A stretch of 64,000 bases of DNA from WGMI01 sp041739275 (GTDB lineage: Bacteria; Bacteroidota; Bacteroidia; Flavobacteriales; Schleiferiaceae): assembly GCA_041739275.1 (NCBI GenBank), contig JBGSOF010000050.1, forward strand, positions 1-64,000, given 5' to 3'. The notes below the pieces were generated by a model, which did no database searches, was not told where the DNA came from, and was given only the letters and a program-made list of their open reading frames with translations. The position numbers and the translations under genes are program-made. Shown here one piece after another: positions 1 through 7,557 of this stretch (position 1 is its first letter; each line of letters begins with the position of its first letter).

Positions 1-1
1 C

Positions 2-129
2 CCCGAGAACCGGTCCGCCGCAGGCGGACCACCGAAAAGCCGTAGAGAAGACCCTCGAGCTCGCTCGTTGGGGATTCGAGACGGCTTTTCGGTTTTTCAG
101 CGCGCGCAGCGCGCGGAAAGGTTCTCGGG
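2..129. repeat. Nested palindrome / cloverleaf-like structure at left edge
   Basis: Ten bases at 2-11 are perfectly complementary to 120-129 (CCCGAGAACC with GGTTCTCGGG). Inside this outer stem lie three more perfect hairpins. One is an 8-bp stem at 12-19/23-30 with a GCA loop. The second is a 12-bp stem at 32-43/81-92 enclosing 37 nt, followed by five Ts (93-97). The third is a 6-bp stem at 100-105/109-114 with a GCA loop. The 12-bp stem plus T-tract could be an intrinsic terminator of a gene left of the window. The right arm of the outer stem is also the start of the long unit of the adjoining array. No coding function is supported. Confidence 0.7.
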
Positions 130-1171
130 ACTTTCGCCCCCCCCCTGACGCTGCGGTCAGGGCGAGCCCGCCGAAGGCGGAAGGGATCGGCGCGCACAGC
201 GCGCCAATCCTGTCTCTCCGCCGATGACTGACGGGTCTTTGAAGGATAGGGATCGGCGCGCGCAGCGCGCCAATCCTGTATCTCCGCCGGTGGGTGACGG
301 GTCTTTGAAGGATAGGGATCGGCGCGCGCAGCGCGCCAATCCTGTCTCTCCGCCGATGACTGACGGGTCTTTGAAGGATAGGGATCGGCGCGCACAGCGC
401 GCCAATCCTGTCTCTCCGCCGATGCAAGAGGAATGATGATCATCGCTTGCGGAAAGGTTCTCGGGACTTTCGCCCCCCCTGACGCTGCGGTCAGGGCTAA
501 CCCGCCGAAGGCGGAAGGGATCGGCGCGCGCAGCGCGCCAATCCTGTCTCTCCGCCGATGCAAGAGGAATGATGATCATCGCTTGCGGAAAGGTTCTCGG
601 GACTTTCGCCCCCCCCTGACGCTGCGGTCAGGGCGAACCCGCCGAAGGCGGAAGGGATCGGCGCGCACAGCGCGCCAATCCTGTCTCTCCGTCGGTGACT
701 GACGGGTCTTTGAAGGATGGAGATCGGCGCGCACAGCGCGCCAATGATGTCTCTCCGCCGGTGACTGACGGATCTTTGAAGGATGGGGATCGGCGCGCAC
801 AGCGCGCCAATCCTGTCTCTCCGCCGGTGACTGACGGGTCTTTGAAGGATAGGGATCGGCGCGCGCAGCGCGCCAATCCTGTCTCTCCGCCGGTGACTGA
901 CGGGTCTTTGAAGGATAGGGGTCGGCGCGCGCAGCGCGCCAATCCTGTCTCTCCGCCGGTGCAAGAGGAATGAAGATCATCGCTTGCGGAAAGGTTCTCG
1001 GGACTTTCGCCCCCCCCTGACGCTGCGGTCAGGGCGAACCCGCCGAAGGCGGAAGGGATCGGCGCGCGCAGCGCGCCAATCCTGTATCTCCGCCGGTGAG
1101 AAAAGAGATGATTAACGTTCGCAGAAAGGTTCTCGGGACTTTCGTCCCCCCCTGAGGCTGCGGTCAGGGCG
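113..1171. repeat. Two-level palindromic tandem repeat array
   Basis: The array is built on 11 copies of a 17-bp hairpin (GGCGCGC, loop GCA or ACA, GCGCGCC), starting at 189, 255, 321, 387, 523, 660, 726, 792, 858, 924 and 1061. Spacing is exactly 66 bp for short units and 136 or 137 bp for long units. The short unit adds a segment around GACGGGTCTTTGAAGGATAGG. The long unit adds GGTTCTCGGGACTTTCG, a run of 7-9 C, the hairpin CCCTGAC-GCTGCG-GTCAGGG (143-162, 477-496, 614-633, 1015-1034, degenerate at 1150-1169) and the hairpin CCGCC-GAA-GGCGG. Unit order is long, three short, long, long, four short, long, then a decayed long unit. I see no open frame with a credible start and no other copy in the window. 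The class is unknown; it resembles REP/BIME-type intergenic palindromes in being hairpin-rich. Confidence 0.9.
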
Positions 1172-1481
1172 AGTGCGGCGATTGCATCCTTATTTTTTCG
1201 ATTCCTCCCAAAAGCAGAGCCTGTCTACTCTTGTCCGGAATACACTCGACTCCAAGAACTGATTTTCATTCGACGCGTTCGCCGGTACACAATCTCCACC
1301 GTGGAACCTCTGTGCGCCAACCGAAATCAATGGAATCTCCTTCCATTCTTTCGCGAGCTCGGCCGAACCATACTTGGTTTTTTTCTTTTTTCGACCATTT
1401 TCGGTTGTCGTACCGAATCCTTTCTAATTTAGGGGCGCGAAAAAATGAACAAAACGCACATTTCTCAAACTCTTTTCGACC
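1172..1481. other. Intergenic region upstream of exbB operon
   Basis: About 310 bp without a gene. It is pyrimidine-rich on the plus strand (several T runs at 1190-1200 and 1378-1391) and contains no repeat unit. A weak promoter-like pair (TTG at 1405-1407, TAATTTAG at 1425-1432, spacer 17) lies about 50 bp before the exbB start and could drive the operon. The match to the Bacteroidota -7 element is imperfect. Confidence 0.4.
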
Positions 1482-2306
1482 ATGAAGAAGGCATTTAGCG
1501 TATTCGCTCTAACCGGACTGCTCATTGCTTCGGCATCGGGGCTTTTCGCGCAAGACGCAGCCACCTCCGACAGCACCGCGACCGATTCTGCGGCCATGGC
1601 CGAGGCACCTGCACAAGAAGTAGCAGCCGCCGAGCCGGTAGCTGAAGAAACAGCCGAAGTAGCCGAGGGGCCGAAGTCGTTCACCCAGATTCTGAAAAAA
1701 TGGTTTATCGATGGTGGACCCAGCTTTATGGGAATCATCTTGGTCACGTTGATTTTGGGTCTTGCGATCGTTATCGAGCGCATCATCTATTTGAATATGG
1801 CCACGGTCAACTCATCAAAGTTCATGGGTGAGGTCGAAAACGCCCTGAACAGCGGTGGAGTCGATGCTGCCAAAGAAGTTTGCCGCAACACGCGCGGTCC
1901 GTTGGCGGGCATCTTTTATCAAGGCCTCGATCGCTCGAGCGAGGGGATTGATATGGTTGAAAAGAGTATTGTTTCTTACGGTTCTGTGCAAAACGGTCAC
2001 TTGGAGCGCGGGGTTTCTTGGATCTCGTTGTTCATTGCCCTTGCGCCGATGCTCGGGTTTATGGGTACCGTTATTGGTATGATTCAAGCATTTGACGCCA
2101 TTGAGGCGGCTGGAGATATCAGCCCGACCCTCGTTGCCGCGGGTATCAAAGTGGCTCTGTTGACCACCGTATTCGGACTGGTCGTGGCCATCATTCTCCA
2201 GATTTTTTACAACTACATCATTGCCAAAACCGATGCGATCGTCAACACTATGGAAGACGCTTCGATCTCTTTGGTAGACATGCTCGTTAAGCACAACCAC
2301 AAGTAA
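1482..2306 (+). CDS. exbB: MotA/TolQ/ExbB proton channel family protein
   Basis: 274 aa. Expected to form the pentameric proton channel subunit that, with ExbD, converts proton-motive force into mechanical energy for TonB-type outer-membrane transport. Residues 1-23 look like a cleavable signal peptide ending in LFA|Q. They are followed by an Ala/Glu-rich linker (about 24-64), then a first core membrane helix near 82-103 and two more in the C-terminal half (about 180-205 and 215-245). The region with LAPMLGFMGTVIGM is the conserved MotA/TolQ/ExbB block. The signal peptide plus acidic linker is common in Bacteroidota homologues. It heads a four-gene operon; the next gene starts 2 bp downstream. 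Confidence 0.9.
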   Translation: MKKAFSVFALTGLLIASASGLFAQDAATSDSTATDSAAMAEAPAQEVAAAEPVAEETAEVAEGPKSFTQILKKWFIDGGPSFMGIILVTLILGLAIVIERIIYLNMATVNSSKFMGEVENALNSGGVDAAKEVCRNTRGPLAGIFYQGLDRSSEGIDMVEKSIVSYGSVQNGHLERGVSWISLFIALAPMLGFMGTVIGMIQAFDAIEAAGDISPTLVAAGIKVALLTTVFGLVVAIILQIFYNYIIAKTDAIVNTMEDASISLVDMLVKHNHK

Positions 2307-2308
2307 TT

Positions 2309-2755
2309 ATGGGCATCCAAAAAATCGTAAACATCGCCAAGATCGCCTTAATGGTGATCGCTGCCGTGATGTTCTTGTTGGTGTTGGGCAAAGGGGACGA
2401 GTCGATTAAAAGCGACGCGGCGGTTCAAGGCAGTTTGGTGACCCCATTCCTCGGTTTGGCCTATGCCGTACTCCTCGTTGCCGTCTTAGTGATCGTAGTG
2501 GTCTCGCTGATGCAAATCGGTTCGAACCCCAAAGCCGCAAAGAGCAGTTTGATCGGTTTGGGTGTCTTGGGTGTGGTGATGCTGATTTCCTATTTGACGG
2601 CTTCTGGCGCGGACTATGTAGAATATCCGGCCGACAAAAACGTTACCGAACAAATGAGCCGTCTGTCGGGTATGGGTCTGAATGCCATGTTCCTCTCTTT
2701 GGGCGCAGCGGTGTTGAGCATTGTTTACAGCGAAGTCAACCGACTGCTCAAATAA
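2309..2755 (+). CDS. Small four-helix inner-membrane protein of ExbB/ExbD operon
   Basis: 148 aa, very hydrophobic, with four predicted membrane helices (about 9-27, 48-70, 80-97 and 119-140). A short polar stretch with acidic residues (SGADYVEYPADKN) lies between helices 3 and 4. I do not recognise a named family. It sits 2 bp after exbB and 12 bp before exbD, so it is probably co-translated with the proton channel and may be an accessory subunit. That role is inferred from position only. Confidence 0.7.
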   Translation: MGIQKIVNIAKIALMVIAAVMFLLVLGKGDESIKSDAAVQGSLVTPFLGLAYAVLLVAVLVIVVVSLMQIGSNPKAAKSSLIGLGVLGVVMLISYLTASGADYVEYPADKNVTEQMSRLSGMGLNAMFLSLGAAVLSIVYSEVNRLLK

Positions 2756-2767
2756 TACGAAACAACG

Positions 2768-3313
2768 ATGGCCTCACGCCGACGAGACAGTCCTGAAATC
2801 AATGCGGGTTCTATGGCGGACATCGCCTTCCTGCTGTTGATTTTCTTTCTGGTGACCACGACTATGGACACCGACACGGGCATTGCGCGCAAGCTTCCTC
2901 CCATTTTGCCGGAGAACTTGCCCCCACCTCCTCCAATTCGCGAAAAGAACGTCTTCGTGGTGTTGATCAACTCGAACGACAACCTCTTTGTCGAAGACGA
3001 TTACATGGACGTCAAAGAATTGAGGGCAGAGGCAAAGAGATTCATCGGCAATTTCGGTCGGTTGGAGAACTACTCAGACAATCCTCAAAAGGCAGTTATT
3101 TCGCTTCAGAACGACCGCGGAACGTCTTACGAGATGTTCATTGCGGTTCAAAACGAATTGACCGCGGCATACAGCGAATTGAGAGACGAAGAAGCGAACA
3201 AGCGCTTTGGAAAAGATTTCAAGGATCTCACCGAAAAGCAGGCCAAGGAAATTCAAGAGTTTTACCCTCAAAAGATTTCCGAGGCAGAACCCGTTAACCT
3301 AGGAGGAGGATAA
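2768..3313 (+). CDS. exbD: ExbD/TolR family biopolymer transport protein (first copy)
   Basis: 181 aa. A short basic cytoplasmic N-terminus precedes one membrane helix (about 16-36) that begins SMADIAFLLLIFFLV. The Asp in this helix (D18) corresponds to the proton-binding Asp of ExbD/TolR. After the helix comes a proline-rich segment (PPILPENLPPPPP), then a periplasmic domain with a charged, probably helical C-terminal half. It ends in three Gly codons that also form the strong Shine-Dalgarno sequence for the next gene, whose start is 1 bp after this stop. A second, diverged ExbD follows, a typical Bacteroidota arrangement. Confidence 0.88.
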   Translation: MASRRRDSPEINAGSMADIAFLLLIFFLVTTTMDTDTGIARKLPPILPENLPPPPPIREKNVFVVLINSNDNLFVEDDYMDVKELRAEAKRFIGNFGRLENYSDNPQKAVISLQNDRGTSYEMFIAVQNELTAAYSELRDEEANKRFGKDFKDLTEKQAKEIQEFYPQKISEAEPVNLGGG

Positions 3314-3314
3314 T
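3302..3314 (+). promoter_or_regulatory. Strong Shine-Dalgarno site for the second exbD
   Basis: AGGAGG at 3304-3309 (part of a longer purine run from 3301) sits 5 nt before the ATG at 3315. It overlaps the last Gly codons and stop of the upstream exbD. Good SD sites are uncommon in this window, so this one decides the start and suggests translational coupling or boosting of the second ExbD. Confidence 0.6.
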
Positions 3315-3797
3315 ATGTCAAAGTTTAAGAAAAACGGCAAAAAGGTCACTCCGGGCATTTCGACGGCATCGCTGCCCGACATCGTGTTTATCCTTTTGTT
3401 CTTCTTCATGGTGACTACGACCATGCGCGAGGTCACTCTGTTGGTGGACAACCGCAAGCCCTTCGCCACCGAGATCGAAAAGCTCGAGCGCAAGAGCTTG
3501 GTTTCTTATATCTACGTCGGTGCCCCAAAGGCTTTTTTGCAAGGCCAATTTGGCAGCGAACCGAGAATGCAGCTCAACGACAGCTACGCGAAACTCAACG
3601 AGATTAGCCAGTGGGCCATCGCCGAAAGAGAAGCCATTAACGAAGCAGAAAGAACCCTCCTAACCGTCTCGATCAAGGCCGACAAAGAAGTGAAAATGGG
3701 CTTGATTACCGATATCAAGCAGGAATTGCGAAAGGCTCAGATGTTGAAGATCAACTATTCCACACGCAAGGGTGAGATTTTCACCGACCGCAAATAA
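3315..3797 (+). CDS. exbD: ExbD/TolR family biopolymer transport protein (second copy)
   Basis: 160 aa. One membrane helix near residues 20-38 begins SLPDIVFILLFFFMV; the Asp in it (D22) is the conserved proton-relay position. The periplasmic part (about 40-160) is charged and differs clearly from the first ExbD, so the two copies probably form a hetero-oligomeric stalk or serve distinct partners. It is the last gene of the operon and is followed within 22 bp by an intrinsic terminator. Start chosen from the AGGAGG site 5 nt upstream. Confidence 0.88.
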   Translation: MSKFKKNGKKVTPGISTASLPDIVFILLFFFMVTTTMREVTLLVDNRKPFATEIEKLERKSLVSYIYVGAPKAFLQGQFGSEPRMQLNDSYAKLNEISQWAIAEREAINEAERTLLTVSIKADKEVKMGLITDIKQELRKAQMLKINYSTRKGEIFTDRK

Positions 3798-3818
3798 GAA
3801 GAACGAACCCAATTCAAG

Positions 3819-3845
3819 GCCTCCGCGTTCGGGGGCTTTTTTTTT
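3819..3845 (+). terminator. Rho-independent terminator of exb operon
   Basis: Stem GCCTCCG (3819-3825) pairs with CGGGGGC (3830-3836), including one G-T pair, around a CGTT loop. A run of nine Ts follows (3837-3845). It lies 22 bp after the second exbD stop. Confidence 0.88.
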
Positions 3846-3897
3846 GTGAAAAGTAGAATGATCGGGTTTAAACGATTTCGCAAACCCAGCGAGTCTT

Positions 3898-4842
3898 TCA
3901 AGCGGATGCGAAAAGACGCTTGAACCAGCAAAGCAAAACGAGTGAGCCGGCGGCCATGGCCAAAGCATAGCCCAAATAAAGCTCAGCAGTGTCTCCAAGC
4001 CGTTCAGGGTACCACATGGCGAAGAGGACGAGGGCGTTGTTCGCGAAATGCAGCCCGATAGAATACCAGAGATTTCCGCTGATCCAGCGAATCCAGCCCA
4101 GCAAAAAACCGAAGACAAAGAGCGGAAGAAGATGAAAAGGCTGCAAATGGAACACCGCGAACACCAAGGCCGAAATCGCGAGCGCAAAGAGCGGTTGAAG
4201 CCGAGTTTTGAGTAATTCGGTTTGCAGGACTCCCCGAAAGAGCCATTCTTCGGCCAAAGCGGGCAAACAGGCCACAACGATCAGGGTTTCGAGTCTTTCA
4301 GTCCAATGTGTGGCGCGAATCAATCCCGTCACCGTTCGTTCTGAGGCTTCCATCATTTCCCGAAGTTGAATGTTGACCGAGTCCGAAAACATGGCTTGGG
4401 TTGCGAACTGAGAGAAATTGACCAATTGTTCAATCGCCGGCGAGAGCAAGAGCATCGCGACCAGCGCGATCAACATAGCTTTTAAGCTCAGTCGTCTGTC
4501 CAAGCCCAGCGAACGAGACCAATCGGGCAGGGTCAAATAGGCGTACACTGCAGGACCTGCGAAGAACAAGCCGGTCGTTGAAAAGAATTGAATGGCTCGA
4601 AGCGCTTTCCGCTCATCAAAAGACAAGTCGGCGAAAGCCCCCGAGCTCAGTGACTCGAGCAAGGGCTCGATCCCCCCCGTGAGAATTCCGGCCAAGCCGA
4701 GTCCCAACAATTGGAAAAGGCTGCCGAAAAAAACGATCAAAACGACCAGAAGCAGCATTTTGAAACCAAAGCTGCGGTGGGCAAAAAGGCCTTTCAAGTT
4801 CGAGGGCGGGGGTTTGAAGTACCTTTGTGCAAGGTAGCTCAA
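3898..4842 (-). CDS. CPBP family intramembrane metalloprotease
   Basis: 314 aa multi-pass membrane protein of the CAAX-protease/bacteriocin-processing (CPBP) family. All three catalytic motifs are visible: EEWLFRG (EExxxR), FAVFHLQPF (the FxxxH motif) and HFANN (HxxxN), in membrane helices of the C-terminal half. The substrate is unknown. The N-terminus starts with a TTG codon only 2 bp from the divergent dusB ATG, while the apparent dusB promoter lies inside its first codons. An internal ATG at residue 29, just before the first membrane helix, is a possible alternative start. Adjacency to dusB is frequent in Flavobacteriales as far as I recall. Confidence 0.85.
   Translation of the reverse strand: MSYLAQRYFKPPPSNLKGLFAHRSFGFKMLLLVVLIVFFGSLFQLLGLGLAGILTGGIEPLLESLSSGAFADLSFDERKALRAIQFFSTTGLFFAGPAVYAYLTLPDWSRSLGLDRRLSLKAMLIALVAMLLLSPAIEQLVNFSQFATQAMFSDSVNIQLREMMEASERTVTGLIRATHWTERLETLIVVACLPALAEEWLFRGVLQTELLKTRLQPLFALAISALVFAVFHLQPFHLLPLFVFGFLLGWIRWISGNLWYSIGLHFANNALVLFAMWYPERLGDTAELYLGYALAMAAGSLVLLCWFKRLFASA
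4820..4827 (+). promoter_or_regulatory. -7 promoter element TACCTTTG for dusB
   Basis: Exact match to the Bacteroidota TAnnTTTG element, 17 nt before the dusB ATG at 4845. It supports the ATG rather than the GTG at 4827 as start. Confidence 0.6.
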
Positions 4843-4844
4843 GA

Positions 4845-5831
4845 ATGATACGCATCGGTTCGATCGAACTCCCCGAATTCCCGCTGTTGCTGGCTCCCAT
4901 GGAGGATGTCAGCGACCCGCCTTTTCGCAGATTGTGCAAAGAGCAAGGCGCTGATTTGATGTATACAGAGTTCATCTCGAGCGAGGGCCTTATTCGCGAT
5001 GCGGCCAAGAGCATTAAAAAGCTCGACATATTCGAGTACGAACGACCCATTGGGATTCAGATTTTCGGAAGCGAGATCGAAAGCATGCGCCTCGCCACAG
5101 AAATCGCCGTCGCCGCAGGGCCTGATCTCATCGACATCAATTACGGTTGTCCGGTCAAGAATGTCGCGTGCAAGGGTGCGGGCGCGGGGATATTGCAAGA
5201 CATCCCCAAAATGGTCCGCATGACGGCCGAAATTGTCAAAGCGTCTCCACTGCCGGTCACGGTCAAAACGCGTTTGGGATGGAGCGAAGAGACCAAGTTT
5301 ATTGTCGACGTCGCAGAGCGTTTGCAAGATGTGGGAATTCAGGCACTCTCGATCCACGGGCGCACTCGAATGCAGATGTACAAGGGAGAGGCTGACTGGA
5401 CATTGATCGGAGAAGTAAAATCGAATTCCCGGATGCGCATCCCCATCTTTGGAAACGGCGACGTGGATAGCCCTGAAAAAGCGGTCGAAATGAAGCAGCG
5501 CTATGGGGTAGACGGCGTCATGATCGGAAGAGCGGCCATTGGCTATCCCTGGTTTTTTAACGAAGTAAAGCAGTTTCTGCGCGACGGGACCAAACCCGAG
5601 CCCCCGAATATTGAAGAGCGCGCCCGAATTGCCCGGAGGCATCTCGAAATGTCGGTCGAGTGGAAGGGGGAGCGCACAGGAATTGTCGAAACACGAAGGC
5701 ATTACGCCAACTATTTTAAAGGCGTTCCGCATTTTAAGGAGTTCAGACAAGAACTCGTTACCCTCGAGGATTTCGGCGCCTTGTGCGCGCTCTTAGACAC
5801 GATTCAGTCGAGCCGTCTGATAGCCGTTTGA
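4845..5831 (+). CDS. dusB: tRNA-dihydrouridine synthase B
   Basis: 328 aa from the ATG at 4845. FMN-dependent enzyme reducing specific uridines in the tRNA D-loop to dihydrouridine. The N-terminal TIM-barrel signature APMEDVSDPPFRRLC is present, as are the Dus motif DINYGCPVKNVACKGAG (with the catalytic Cys in the VACKGAG part) and GVMIGRAAIGYPWFF near the phosphate-binding end of the barrel. A small helical domain follows. Length fits DusB. The GTG at 4827 would add six residues but lies on the promoter element. The 3' end overlaps the convergent permease gene by 28 bp. Confidence 0.93.
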   Translation: MIRIGSIELPEFPLLLAPMEDVSDPPFRRLCKEQGADLMYTEFISSEGLIRDAAKSIKKLDIFEYERPIGIQIFGSEIESMRLATEIAVAAGPDLIDINYGCPVKNVACKGAGAGILQDIPKMVRMTAEIVKASPLPVTVKTRLGWSEETKFIVDVAERLQDVGIQALSIHGRTRMQMYKGEADWTLIGEVKSNSRMRIPIFGNGDVDSPEKAVEMKQRYGVDGVMIGRAAIGYPWFFNEVKQFLRDGTKPEPPNIEERARIARRHLEMSVEWKGERTGIVETRRHYANYFKGVPHFKEFRQELVTLEDFGALCALLDTIQSSRLIAV

Positions 5832-7048
5832 CCAAAACGAGGAATTCCGCGACTTCCGAGCCAGCTCACCAATCCGCCTAAAAGAGCCAAGGTGGCCACC
5901 ACGAGCAACAGATCGTCGAGGCTGAGCCTCACGGGATACGCATCCACGGCATAGCCACTGCCCAGTCGTACGAGGTGATAGCGATCTTGAAGCCAGACCA
6001 ATACAGAGCCGCCGGCCATTCCATAGAGGCCTCCCATCATCGAGATCTGCATTCCGCGCAAAAAGAAAAGGCGTTTGAGCTCCGAGCGCTCCATCCCCAG
6101 TGTCCAGAGCGTAAAGAGGTCGGTTTTTTTCTCGAGCATGGCCATCGACAAGGTTCCGAAGATTGTAAAACAGGCGATTGCGAGCGTAAAGGCGAGAATC
6201 AAATACGTCAACATACCCTCGCTTTTGAGCACTTTAAAAACAGTAGACTGCTGTTGATCTCGGTCGAAGATTTCGACATTATCGCCGAGTATGCCCCGAA
6301 TCTTTCGTTCGATCTCGCCGCCGTCGGCTCCCGGCGCAATGTCAATTTCGAGAGCGCTTACCCGATCGGGTTCAATTTCAAAAAGTTCGCGCGCCATTTC
6401 GATCGAGCCAATGGCATATACATCGTCGAATTCGGGTTGAACGCTAAAAATTGCCTTTGGGGCAAAGCGCATGCTGCGATAGGAATCTAGCCAGTTGCCG
6501 GCTTCGGGCATCCCTCTTTTGGGCACGAAGAGCGTCAATCCCGCCTCGGTTTCTTGAGGGTGATATCCCAGTCGATAGGCAAGGCCAATGCCGATAACTC
6601 CGGCTTGTTCAAAGCCCGGTTCTGAACTGCCTGCAACCAGACAGTCCCCGAGGGCGTTCACCCTCGAATAGGCGGTATCCACCCCTTTAAATACCCCAAT
6701 CAATTCGAAATCGCCGTGTTTGAGCAAGACTTTGTCTTCGGCCACTTGAGCCAGCGACTGCAAACCTTTGATGGCCCGCAGTTCGCGGAGAGATTGGAGG
6801 CCGATCGCAAAAGTTTTGCCCTCGGCGGGCAGCACCTTGAAGTCGGGATCAAAGCGATCGTAAAAAGATCGAACGAGGTCTTCGAGACCGTTGAATGCCG
6901 AAAGGACCAAGACCAAGGCTGCGGCACCCACCCCGACACCCGCGATCGAAACCGATTGAATGAGTTGAATGGCGCCCCATTGGCTTTTTAAACCCGATCG
7001 TTTTCCGGGGCGGAGATATCTCCACGCAATCCGCGTCGAAGCCTTCAT
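5804..7048 (-). CDS. LolC/LolE-like ABC transporter permease (FtsX/MacB fold)
   Basis: 414 aa. The architecture is that of FtsX-like permeases: an N-terminal membrane helix after a cytoplasmic start (about 25-50), a large periplasmic domain (about 55-270), then three membrane helices in the last third. The N-terminal block SVSIAGVGVGAAALVLVLS is typical of lipoprotein-releasing LolC/E relatives. No cognate ATPase gene is adjacent. Its ATG overlaps the rbfA stop by 4 bp (ATGA), so it is co-transcribed with rbfA. Its 3' end overlaps dusB. Confidence 0.85.
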   Translation of the reverse strand: MKASTRIAWRYLRPGKRSGLKSQWGAIQLIQSVSIAGVGVGAAALVLVLSAFNGLEDLVRSFYDRFDPDFKVLPAEGKTFAIGLQSLRELRAIKGLQSLAQVAEDKVLLKHGDFELIGVFKGVDTAYSRVNALGDCLVAGSSEPGFEQAGVIGIGLAYRLGYHPQETEAGLTLFVPKRGMPEAGNWLDSYRSMRFAPKAIFSVQPEFDDVYAIGSIEMARELFEIEPDRVSALEIDIAPGADGGEIERKIRGILGDNVEIFDRDQQQSTVFKVLKSEGMLTYLILAFTLAIACFTIFGTLSMAMLEKKTDLFTLWTLGMERSELKRLFFLRGMQISMMGGLYGMAGGSVLVWLQDRYHLVRLGSGYAVDAYPVRLSLDDLLLVVATLALLGGLVSWLGSRGIPRFGQTAIRRLD

Positions 7049-7473
7049 TCGCCGGTCGGCTCAGTCGGGGGGTCCTTTCTTTCGACCATTTTTTTCAGCT
7101 TCCCTGCCGAAGGGGCGTTCAGTGGATTCTCGCCTTCCCCTTTCAAAAGCCGCTCGATATTGGCTTCGTAGTCGAGAGAATCGTCTAAAGCAAATCGAAG
7201 CTCGGGCATAATGCGCAACTGATGCCGAAGAGATTGTCCGAGTCTCTGCTTGATTTCAGACTGCTGCTCTACGAGGGCTTCAAGCGCCGCCGCCTTGTCG
7301 GTTACGGGAAAAATGCTGACGTATACCCTCGCCAAGCTGAGGTCGGGAGAAAGTTTGACCCGTGTCACGCTGTATAAAATGCCCCGAAAACGGTCTTTGG
7401 CAATGCGTTGCACGATTCCCGAGAGCTCTTGTTGCAGCAGAGATTGAACTTTTTTGAGTCGTTCGGATTCCAT
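7045..7473 (-). CDS. rbfA: Ribosome-binding factor A
   Basis: 142 aa, slightly longer than typical RbfA (about 115-130) because of a charged C-terminal tail after residue 110. The KH-type fold is recognisable: N-terminal ERLKKVQSLLQQELSGI, the central VTRVKLSPDLSLARVYVSIF block, and the helix with LRHQLRIMPELRFALDDS. RbfA assists late 16S rRNA 5'-end maturation of the 30S subunit, especially in the cold. It is first in a two-gene operon with the LolC/E-like permease. Its promoter element (7521-7528) lies back to back with that of the divergent ABC exporter. Confidence 0.92.
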   Translation of the reverse strand: MESERLKKVQSLLQQELSGIVQRIAKDRFRGILYSVTRVKLSPDLSLARVYVSIFPVTDKAAALEALVEQQSEIKQRLGQSLRHQLRIMPELRFALDDSLDYEANIERLLKGEGENPLNAPSAGKLKKMVERKDPPTEPTGE

Positions 7474-7520
7474 ATCGTGCCAATCGTTGGAGGGAATTCC
7501 TGTGCAGAACGCCCGAAGGT

Positions 7521-7528
7521 CAAAAGTA
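7521..7528 (-). promoter_or_regulatory. -7 promoter element TACTTTTG for rbfA
   Basis: Reads TACTTTTG on the minus strand, 47 nt before the rbfA start. It is an exact TAnnTTTG match and forms a divergent promoter pair with 7546-7553. Confidence 0.5.
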
Positions 7529-7545
7529 GGCAGCCCGCACCCGAC

Positions 7546-7553
7546 TATCTTTG
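7546..7553 (+). promoter_or_regulatory. -7 promoter element TATCTTTG for ABC exporter (likely leaderless)
   Basis: Exact TAnnTTTG match ending 4 nt before the in-frame GTG at 7558. At that distance transcription would begin at or next to the start codon, implying a leaderless mRNA. Confidence 0.55.
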
Positions 7554-7557
7554 CCCT

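Noticed and set aside
157..980. Several open reading frames on both strands within the repeat array, encoding 22-residue repeats
   Set aside because: The 66-bp unit is a multiple of three without stops, so frames stay open by periodicity. The 136/137-bp units break the phase, the frames run on both strands, and no credible start or promoter is present.
113..1171. CRISPR array
   Set aside because: The unit is 66 bp and repeats throughout with no unique spacers. Palindromic stems dominate and no cas genes are nearby.
3850..3880. Second terminator after the exb operon (GGGTTT...AAACCC hairpin)
   Set aside because: Only 6 bp of A/T-rich-ended stem with a 12-nt loop and no T-run on either strand.
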